A stretch of DNA of 64,000 nucleotides, taken from positions 8,628,001-8,692,000 of the forward strand of contig CM065296.1 in the NCBI GenBank assembly GCA_032871835.1, given 5' to 3'. Both the position numbers and the translations under genes were made by a program. Position 1 is the first letter of the stretch, and every line of letters starts with the position of its first letter. Below the pieces are notes generated by a model, which did not search any database, was not told where the DNA came from, and saw only the letters and a program-made list of their open reading frames with translations. Shown here piece after piece: positions 56,506-64,000 of this stretch. This DNA is from Dipteronia dyeriana (taxonomy: Eukaryota > Streptophyta > Magnoliopsida > Sapindales > Sapindaceae).

Positions 56506-57560
56506 TCAATAAGTCAGTGGTGTTGGTGGTGGTGGAGAGGGATATGGTACTCCATTTACTGGTGGCAGGTGATCATCATATACTGGAACTTGTGGTGGCG
56601 GCAGTGGCGGCTACTCCTCGCATTGTGGTGATGATGGTGGCGGTGGCGGTTCCAGACATGGCATGGGAGATGGCGGTAGTGGTGGTTCCTGACATGGTTG
56701 GATAGGTGGCGGTGGTTGCTCCTGACATGGTGGTGGTAGTGGAGAGTAAATAGGTGGTGGTGGTGGTGGAGGAGAGTAAACAGGTGGTGGAGGTGGTTGT
56801 TGTGGCGAAGGCGGTGAACTCTGGGGCGGAGGAGGTGGTGAAAAAACTGGTGGCGGTGGAGAATTGGCCTGAGGTGGTGGTGGCGAAGGGTGAACAGAAT
56901 TTGCTGGGGGCGGCGGAGGCGGCCGTGAACAAGGCGACAGCAATGGTGGTGTGAGTGATGGCATTGGAGCAGGCGGTGGTGTCATCGTCGGCGGAGGAGG
57001 AGGAGGAGGAGGAGGTGAGTAAAGCTTTGGAGGCAGAGGATAAGGCAGAGAAGGAACGACAGGTGGAAGAGTATCACATTTAAAAGCTTTACAATCAACA
57101 GGTATAGACAAAAACATCTTACATTGCAATGTCGATCTCTGTTTCTTCTTACCTCTCAAACAATTCCTCGTATCATCAAACTCTTCCAACTCCAAACAAA
57201 CATTTGGCACTCCAATGAAAAAATTATATTCAAAACTAAACTTTGTCAGATTCGGTAACTTCGTACACACTCTCAAGAATCGTACCTGAAAACATGTTAT
57301 GCGCCACATTCAATTTCTCCAAACTGACCATTTCTCCAACATTTTCAGGTAACTCACCCATCATTTTATTGTAACCGATATCAAAAACAGTCAGGTTTTT
57401 CAACAAACCAATGTCTCTTGGAAGACAGGATCTCAATCCATTGTTTGTCAGCACTAATTCGTTTAAAGTTTCAGACATGTTGCTTAAACTCCTTGGAAAA
57501 CACCCATGAAACTTGTTTGCAAGAACAATTACAGAAACAGGAGAGTTCCCGAAATCGAAT
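56506..57560 (-). pseudogene. Leucine-rich-repeat extensin (LRX) 3' part, truncated, frameshifted
   Basis: From 57560 down the frame reads FDFGNSPVSVIVLA, LNELVLTNNGLRSCLP, LLKNLTVFDIGYNKMMGELP and MVSLEKLNVAHNMFSGTI: the last LRRs of plant LRX wall proteins. Near 57275 the frame shifts by one base and continues LPNLTKFSFEYNFFIGVPNVC, FDDTRNCL and the Cys-rich hinge to DCKAFKC. A long SPPPPP extensin domain follows down to 56614. A TAG at 56611-56613 interrupts the last ~34 codons, which end at TGA 56506-56508 with YPSPPPPTPLTY. The signal peptide and N-terminal LRRs are missing: at 57555 the gene is replaced by a sequence block also present at 34345-35207. LRX proteins sit in cell walls and bind RALF peptides; this copy cannot. 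Confidence 0.9.
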
Positions 57561-58413
57561 TTCTTTCCATACCAGTTTGATTTTTTATTATTTCTAATCA
57601 CCAAAATACAAAACCTAGATTCTGAAACCAATAATTTTCAATTCCATTCACCATCAAAACAAGAAGTTGAAACCAAAATTATTGTAATTTCAAATGATTC
57701 AACACCATTCAATTTTACATAATTTCTTTCCATATCAACATTCAACACCAGAAACCAAACACATCCATCTCCAAAACAAAAACTTACGACTATGTTAATT
57801 CTTCACACCCTAACCCTCAAATCCAAGAGCAAACCTTTCAACCACACCATCACTAGCTTAAACTCAACCAAGCCCATCTACCACAACCACACCCGTCGCC
57901 ATCGCCGTAAAACGTCCATCAATTCACCTCGCGGTGGCAACTACCGATCTATCAAAGGAAAAAAGAAGGGAAAAGAGAGATAGGAAGAAAGATTAGGGAT
58001 CCGCGATGAGAGGAGATCGTTTATCACTAAAATCCTAGCCACCCACAAACACCGCCACCTACTATCAACCATCGCCAAACACGATTGCCCCCTAAGCCAA
58101 ACCAAACACCCACTGTCAAACCTAAAACCGAATCCAGTCAAACCCCCACCGTCAGCCAGTGACGAGAGAAGATCTGGGCTCGTTCTTGTCGGCGGCCCCA
58201 AACCAGCGAAGAATAATTAGAGAGAGATAAGGAAAGAAGAGAAATGGATTTGGTTTGCGTTGATTTGAGTAGGCAGGGTTGGTTGTCGTCGTGTTTGTGT
58301 AGGCGACTTGGAGCACCGATAGACGCTAATGAGGTCGTTGGGAAGGTGAAGAAGATGGATGATTTGGTGATGATGTGGTGTGATTTCTGGTGTAGGTGGG
58401 TGTTTGACATCTG
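57555..58413. repeat. Cargo block, copy B, homologous to the interior of the MULE at 33589-35480
   Basis: Joined directly to the truncated LRX coding sequence at AAATCGAATTTC. It ends at GTGTAGGTGGGTGT. It contains the same leader-like CACACCC..CGTCG(T/C)C and GGATCTGCGA/GGATCCGCGA features as copy A, but no MULE terminal repeats are seen around it. Confidence 0.88.
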
Positions 58414-58528
58414 GTAGGGATGGCCAATGGGGAAATGGGGGCGGATGTAGGTCACCTCATCCCCATCCTCATTTTCCAAACCTTCCCCCGTTTTAAGGGG
58501 AGGTCCCCCCATCCCCATCCTCAGTTTT
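58414..58528. mobile_element. GC-rich GGGGATGG-type element fragment
   Basis: TAGGGATGGCCAATGGGG at the start, and ATCCCCATCCTC twice in the complementary sense, resemble one end of hAT-like non-autonomous elements. Only a fragment; no target duplication found. Confidence 0.35.
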
Positions 58529-58531
58529 TTA

Positions 58532-58790
58532 GGGCCCGTCCTATAAGCGTTTTTCAATAGTTGTTTTTTGAAAATGAAAATGAAAATGAAAATGAAAATG
58601 AAAACAGTGTTTTTGGAAAACATTTTCGAATTCAGAAAACGCGTATAGTAGTATATACTGGAAACTGTATTCTGAAAATGAAAACAGTAAAAATGTGTCT
58701 TGTAACTTCACTGAAAATGAAAACAGTAAAAACACGCCTGGTAGAAATACTGAAACATTCAAAAACTAAAGAAGTTTTTTGTAATTTATG
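58532..58790 (+). repeat. Harbinger-like end unit, copy 1
   Basis: TTA followed by GGGCCCGTCCTATAAGCGTT, then a GAAAAT hexamer run and GAAAACAGT/AACGCG(T/C) motifs. Same family as 62783-62975 and 63413-63620. Confidence 0.75.
58568..58604 (+). repeat. (GAAAAT)n repeat
   Basis: Six consecutive GAAAAT-type hexamers inside the end unit. Confidence 0.9.
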
Positions 58791-58869
58791 ACTCTCCCAT
58801 CTATTTAAAATATCTTCATAAGGTTGTAATATTTATTTTCATACACTTAAATTTGTAATTTATAATTTA

Positions 58870-58870
58870 T

Positions 58871-58903
<33 letters not shown>
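58870..58903. repeat. (TA)n(TG)n compound microsatellite
   Basis: TATATATAT followed by TGTGTGTGTG. Confidence 0.9.
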
Positions 58904-59151
58904 TTATAATAATATAATAATTTGAATTTATTTATTATTTACGGACCATTCAATCATTTTTAATTGAATTATAAAAAAAATTGTATGATATTTTATTTGT
59001 TAGCATTCACAGAAAATAGATAACTATCAATTTCCTTAATCATAGATTACTTTTATATATCCTTTAAATTCTCATAACATAACAATGACATAATTTAATT
59101 ATATAAGATCATGAATAAATTACAGAAGACACCACCTCCTATTACAAAATA

Positions 59152-59400
59152 TCACCTCCTATTGCGTGAGCAATCTCTCCACATTTTTTTTGCAATTTCA
59201 TCTCTAACATTACTCATTAGTGCTACATTTGATGGAGATAAGTCAATATTAGGAATTTGTCTACCTTCTGCTTCTCCTTCTCCCTCAATTAACATATCTT
59301 CATTCTCATATTCCCTAAACATCCGATCACCACGACCTTGTGATCGAATAAAGTTATGTAAGACACAACATGCTATAGGTACGAGGCGTTGCCTACCCTC
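59152..59400 (-). pseudogene. PIF/Harbinger DDE transposase (ALP1-like) C-terminal fragment
   Basis: On the minus strand the sequence reads RQRLVPIACCVLHNFIRSQG, then DRMFREYENED and SNVRDEIAKKMWRDCSRNRR before a stop at 59152-59154. CCVLHNFI and the D.IA..MW ending are typical of the C-terminus of plant Harbinger transposases and their domesticated ALP1 relatives. Upstream of about 59400 the reading frame meets a Myb/SANT-like ORF instead of the rest of the DDE domain. Confidence 0.8.
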
Positions 59401-59537
59401 TTATTGAATGCAGATGTTTGTAAATCGCCATTTTTTACATGCTCATGCATTATGCGAATAAAAATGACATCATTCCTTATAGACCATTCGGCCTTGTCGT
59501 CAACATCGACATCGACATCGACATCAACAGGTTCCAT
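59400..59537 (-). pseudogene. Myb/SANT-like protein N-terminus (Harbinger accessory ORF), truncated
   Basis: ATG at 59537. MEP followed by an Asp-Val repeat coded by a (CATCGA)n hexamer run (59498-59526), then AEWSIRNDVIFIRIMHEHVK and GDLQTSAFNKRV, the start of the Myb/SANT-like DNA-binding domain found next to plant Harbinger transposases and in host copies. It is cut at about 59400, where sequence from the transposase C-terminus is joined in another frame. Confidence 0.75.
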
Positions 59538-59540
59538 TTT

Positions 59541-61429
59541 AATTGTTGTTTTAAGAACATTTAAATAAAAGCAAACCCTCAAAACAAAACAATAGAACAA
59601 TAAAATCAAAAACAACACCCAAACAAAGCAATATAAACAAGTTTACATTTATAAAATAGACGGCCCTATTTTGACTTGATAATAATTTCAAATTAATAAA
59701 ACACACTTAAACAAATCTTTAACACATGATATGTGTAACCCCGCGATCAACAAACAAATCCACGAGTAACAAAATAATAATAAAATGTAAACTTCATAAG
59801 AATAAAAAAGTCTTTAATTGACATGGAGAATAATATTATTGTGTAAAATAATGATATTGTAGCATATGAAAGTGTAATGAAAGTCGATTCTCAGCATCAG
59901 CTATTTCCACCGTTCCCCAATCAACTTTCTGAAGATAAAATATCAAGACTTGTTCTTAAGACATAAGAAATTTAATATTTGGATACTCAATCAACCTAAC
60001 CATCAATTCATTTGTTGCAGCTCTAAGCTGCAACTATTATGTGTATGGAAAAGAGACGAAGAGATGCCAATAGTGAAGAAGATAAGCAGAAGACAATCAC
60101 TTCTTTCTTAGTGCAAACAAGATTCAAGAAGCGAAAACATAAGCCACATAAAGCAATGCATTATAAACTCAGAATTATGTGTCTGCAACCTTTTTGTAAT
60201 GTACAGATACAAAAACTGTTATGTAATAATATAAGTGCTTTCTATAAGCATAATAAATTAAGCTACTCTTAAATGATAAGTTCACATTCACTTGCTAAAC
60301 AATATTCAATTGTCAATAATTCTACAAAATTATCTTAAATTTTAAGTTTATATTTGATTTATTACAAAAGTATGCAAAAAGACTTGTATCATTAGTACTA
60401 GAATCGTCACCATTGATGACTATAAACGAACATAAGTACTTGTTGACATTCCACATGTCAAGTATGGGGCTCGATCAAAATTTACAAAGCTACAGCTTTA
60501 AACACATGATAACCAAAACTTGCCCTCTTTTAAATTATCATTCCCCTTTAACGAAGGGGAAAAAGCTAGAATGAGGGGGGGAAGCTAGAATGCATAACAT
60601 ATGCATTAGAAAATACACCTTGTTGGAATAAAGAATAATGAAACCATGCATCAACATCAGGATGCTCTACATACTAGAATTTAATTAGCAAAAGGAAATA
60701 TTCCAGTTTTCCTTTCAAAATTTTGGTCAAACATCATTCATAATTCACATGTTTATGTTGTACTTTATAAGTGTATAACTAATAACAACAGGATTTTGCA
60801 ATGAAGATTTCAGTATCTCCTAAAAAAAAACCATTATTTTCAGTTCTAAAGTGACCCATTTCATCACTAATGAAATAAAGGTATATTCTAAACACTAGAG
60901 GAAGGGAAGTTCAAGTTGCATTTTGATTACTAACTTGGAAAAAACAACTACTTAAGAAGTTAAGTTGAAATTGAGTAAGTCTAATTAAGAGTTACAACTA
61001 TATTCGAACAACATTTACTAGTCAAACTTTGAATAACTTTGAAGAAACTCCAAGAAGACCAAATCGGTTATGCAAGCAGCCATGGAGAAGACTTAGCTGG
61101 ATTACATCAAATGGAGCATGTTTTTAGCCAGCAAAATGCTAGCCATTAAAGCAATTAATTACCTTAGTTTAACCAACTTATGTATGCCTATATAATAATA
61201 TGCTTAGATGTTTTATACTTTTAAGTAAGCCTATATAAAGGGTTTTCAATATTCTAATTTACTATCCATCTCACCCTAAACCAACAATAACTACACATTT
61301 CCACAGTTTAATCAATTGCATAGTACCGATCCAATATCAAATTATAACAAACAAAACAAGTTACAAAAATAACATGAACAAACACAAGATCAAGAATACC
61401 AAGATCAAGATCAGGAGTTTAATTATAAT
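59541..61429. other. AT-rich non-coding DNA
   Basis: No supported gene. It includes TATATAAAG near 61210 and a small frame at 60039-60272 (lysine-rich, no family). It is probably the interior of the decayed Harbinger element or flanking DNA. Confidence 0.5.
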
Positions 61430-61960
61430 TGGCAGCATATCCTTCCCCGTTGTCTTTTGTAATTACTTCTTTTGACAACAAGCAGCCTAATATATATTTT
61501 TTATTTGAAACGACAGTATTATTATAGCCAGAACCAGGCAAAAACCAACAACCAACACCAGCCAAACAAGGCACCGAGCAAACACTACAAGGCACACACA
61601 GCCAAAACGAAGCAGCAGAAACACAACAAGATGGGGCAAAAACAGAGCACCCAGAACCACAGCCAAAACAAATAAAACAGGGCAAATAACAAAAACAAAA
61701 CCAAGCACAGCAGAACAAAAAACAAAAACTTCAAAAATTAATCAGTAAAAACACCCCAAACCAGCCTTTCATCACACCTACTCGACCCCATCTTGGTCAA
61801 CCCGACATCAAAAAAGAAAAAAATAGGAGTAAAGCAGCAAGACATCATTCACTCCAGTACAACATATCCTCACAACCTGCAGAGCCTTTCTTGGCAAGAT
61901 TATCAACAATTCTAAAGAATTGGAAGCCCGAGGACAGTAGACAGAGCCAATGAATACACA
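61430..61960 (-). mobile_element. Probable LINE 3' end (RNase H tail and 3' UTR)
   Basis: On the minus strand RIVDNLAKKGS near 61900 resembles the last RNase H helix of plant LINEs (consensus ADxLAKxG). It is followed by a stop and about 350 bp of T/G-rich sequence (TTTTGGCTGTG, GTTGTTGGTTTTTGCC) like a plant LINE 3' UTR. No poly(A) or target duplication is fixed. Confidence 0.35.
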
Positions 61961-62299
61961 ACCAGTAAATAGAAAATGAAAATAAATAGAAACCAAGCAC
62001 CCCTTAATATCAAACCAGAGCCAAAACAGATCAACAAGAGTAATTTATGCAAAAAAAAACAACTAACCTGAGTGACTGAGAAAGTGAATCCCAGAAATTG
62101 GCTCAAAGCTTCAGTCTTCCACAACTATTTTCCCCAATAATCACTGCAAATTTTTTTCAAGGAATACTTTAATTAAATTTCAGTTTAAGAATGACAATTA
62201 ATTGAAAAATTACTTAAATCTACATACATTCAAGTAAATCAACAATAATTTCGGTTTGATAAATATAAAAAATTGAAAAATAAAAAATAAAAAAAGAGT

Positions 62300-62570
62300 A
62301 AGAAGATGATCTGAACAAGAGGAAGGGTGCACAAATGAAGAGCAAGAATAAGAAGAAGGAGAAGGGGAAGAAGAGCAAGAACACGAAATAGAAAAAGAAG
62401 AAGAAAATCTGCAGAAGTAGAACATGTGCGACGAAGAAGAAGACAAAGAAGAAGGAGATCTGCAGAAGAGGAAGATCGACGATCTGAAGAAGAAGTAGAT
62501 GAAAAGGAAGAAGAAGAAGGAGAAGAAGATCAGACGAAGAAGGAGATCTGCAGACGAAGAACATCAGACA
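62300..62570 (+). repeat. Purine-rich GAAGAAGA tract
   Basis: About 270 bases of nearly pure A/G on the plus strand, with AGATCTGCAGA recurring four to five times. Open frames through it are composition artefacts. Confidence 0.8.
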
Positions 62571-62573
62571 TAC

Positions 62574-62622
62574 CTTCGAGCTTCGAGCTTCGAGCTTCGA
62601 GTTGAGAGAGCTTCGAGTTGAG
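62574..62622 (+). repeat. (CTTCGAG)n heptamer repeat
   Basis: CTTCGAG repeated three to four times in direct succession, then two diverged copies with GTTGAGAG between. Confidence 0.9.
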
Positions 62623-62782
62623 AGGAGTGAGGACTGAACGGTGTTTGATGTAGTCGAGCAATTGTATTCAACAGAAGAAAGTGTTTTATTTGCATTTTTT
62701 ATTTTGTTTTTCAAATTGTTTTTGGAATTCAGAAAACAACTTTCAATTGTTTTTAAGAAAATTCAATTTTAATACTACTTTT

Positions 62783-62975
62783 GGGTCCGTCCTATAAGCG
62801 TTTTTCAATTGCTGTTTTTCCAAAATGAAAATGAAAACAGTATTTTTTGTTTTATTTTCGATTTCTGAAAGAGCGTCTGGTAGTAAATACTGAAAACTGT
62901 ATTTTGAAAATGAAAACGGAAAAAACGCGTCCGGTAGGATAACCGAAAACTATCAAAAATTGAAAAATCAATTTT
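62783..62975 (+). repeat. Harbinger-like end unit, copy 2
   Basis: GGGTCCGTCCTATAAGCGTT, then TTTCGATTTCTGAAA, GTCTGGTAGTAAATACTGAA and AACGCGTCCGGTAG. Highly similar to 63413-63620. Confidence 0.85.
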
Positions 62976-63038
62976 AGTATTTTATTTAATATTAAATTAT
63001 AAAATATGTATATAATAAAAATATAATAGTATATATTA

Positions 63039-63039
<1 letters not shown>

Positions 63040-63085
<46 letters not shown>
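63040..63085. repeat. (AT)n microsatellite
   Basis: TA dinucleotide run of about 40 bases. Confidence 0.9.
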
Positions 63086-63088
<3 letters not shown>

Positions 63089-63280
63089 CGGATATATCAA
63101 TATTATATATTATTATATATTATAATATATTATATAGTTATAACATATATAAGAGGGGCACTTTGGTAATTTATAAATCTTGTTCCGTCTTTTCCTAGTT
63201 ATACCAAACGCATTCCTAGTTATACCAAACGCATAACAGTACAATTAATAGTTTAAAAACTTTTTTTAATATAAAAAAAA

Positions 63281-63330
63281 TGAAAAACAAAAACGAAAAA
63301 CGAAAAACGAAAAACGAAAAACGAAAAACA
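63281..63330 (+). repeat. (GAAAAAC)n repeat
   Basis: About five consecutive ACGAAAA-type heptamers following AAAACAAA. Confidence 0.9.
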
Positions 63331-63412
63331 AGCATTTTGTGTTTTTCAAATCTTTCACTTTTAACACTGGTTTTGTTTTTCGTTTTAAAAAAAAAAATGA
63401 AAATCGACAGGA

Positions 63413-63620
63413 CCCGTCCTGTAAGCGTTTTTCAGTTGCTATTTTTCGAAAATAAAAATGAAAATGAAAATAGTATTTTTGGTTTCATTTTCGATTTCTG
63501 AAAACGGGTCTGGTAGCAAATACTGAAAGCTGTATTTTGAAAATGAAAATATAAAAAACGCGTCTGGTAAGTTAACCGAAAACTATCAAAAATTGAAATA
63601 TCAATTTTAGTATTTTGTTT
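63413..63620 (+). repeat. Harbinger-like end unit, copy 3
   Basis: CCCGTCCTGTAAGCGTTTTT, TTTCGATTTCTGAAAACGGG, GTCTGGTAGCAAATACTGAA and AACGCGTCTGGTAAG. It begins where a GACAGGACCC end (63404-63415), the likely right tip of the preceding element, stops. Confidence 0.85.
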
Positions 63621-64000
63621 AATATTATTACAACTATAAACAAATTGATTAAATAATTAACCAATATAATTTTTTAATTGTAATTTTTAAATTAAACAAA
63701 AGTAAAACATCAAAAATTAATTTAAAAAAAACATATCAAAAAAATGAATTAATCAAAACAAAACTTTTAAATTATAAATAAATAATTATAATATATATAT
63801 ATAATAAAAATATAATAGTATATTATAATAATATTTAATATATATATATATATATATTTATATTACATTTTTATATATAATAATACATAATATATGACAT
63901 TATATCCTATATATATGTATTAATATACATATATATATATAATAATAATAATAATATTTATATATAGTTATTTTATATTATTTTATACAAAAAATATATT
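63621..64000. other. AT-rich sequence with TA runs to the window end
   Basis: Nothing supported beyond (TA)n tracts at 63795-63805, 63838-63858 and 63908-63940. Confidence 0.6.

Noticed and set aside
56466..56954. Val/Met-rich open frames on the plus strand
   Set aside because: They are antisense shadows of the CCA/CCT-rich extensin region on the minus strand.
61419..61718. Cys-rich frame on the minus strand as a secreted cysteine-rich peptide
   Set aside because: Composition comes from TGT/TGC-rich LINE-like 3' UTR sequence; there is no signal peptide with a sensible start, and cysteine spacing is irregular.
62210..62714. Ser/Leu/Phe-rich frames on the minus strand
   Set aside because: Direct translation of the GAAGAAGA purine tract in other frames; no gene structure.

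Overview
The window looks like a repeat-rich stretch of a dicot-type plant nuclear genome. It is AT-rich, has spliced genes with GT-AG introns, and carries plant-type LINE, copia, gypsy, Mutator-like (MULE), hAT and PIF/Harbinger elements. I could not identify the species. Only two loci look like conserved host genes: APC10, a spliced 192-codon anaphase-promoting complex subunit on the minus strand at 52227-55254, and a five-exon gene on the plus strand at 47133-50654 for a MULE-transposase-like SWIM zinc-finger protein of about 682 residues. The second carries one in-frame TAG. The two genes are convergent.

Layout. 1-6027: decayed L1-type LINE. 6028-8528: AT-rich spacer with two duplicated blocks. 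8529-9217: RNase H tail of a second LINE. 9447-9576: 130-bp foldback MITE with a 9-bp target duplication. 9592-27758: an 18.2-kb MULE with ~110-bp imperfect terminal repeats and a 9-10-bp target duplication. It carries a DUF1985/Ulp1-protease-like pseudogene (+), a MuDR-type transposase pseudogene (-), and arrays of a GTCTCGGA/TCCGAGAC motif near both ends and inside. An 8.8-kb Ty1/copia element (13648-22447, 5-bp target duplication CGATT) is nested in the DUF1985 gene, and an unclassified ~2-kb insert sits at about 10470-12600.

27769-37830: spacer, a KH-domain (FUBP/KSRP-like) pseudogene with retained introns (30346-31088), and two 1.5-1.9-kb MULE-like elements with UTR-like cargo. The second has a Tourist-type MITE inserted in its left terminal repeat. 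37831-41440: gypsy remnant with two tandem LTRs and an internal deletion. 41440-46070: AT-rich DNA with two hAT-type MITEs that keep 8-bp target duplications, nested foldback elements, and a partial duplicate of the promoter/leader of the 46-50 kb gene.

46150-55440: the two host genes. APC10 intron 4 is expanded by a 1.45-kb Harbinger-type insertion. 55440-58413: promoter-side repeats, a truncated leucine-rich-repeat extensin (LRX) pseudogene, and an 860-bp block that is also present inside the MULE at 33.6-35.5 kb. 58532-64000: repeated Harbinger-like ends, a deletion derivative joining a Myb/SANT-like ORF to the C-terminus of a DDE transposase, a probable LINE tail, and simple repeats.

There is no operon-like organisation. 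The structure comes from nested transposition around a few genes. The main signals are the KI-type MULE with its iterated motif, the cargo block shared by a MULE and the broken LRX gene, and the domesticated-transposase gene with its duplicated promoter and lesions.
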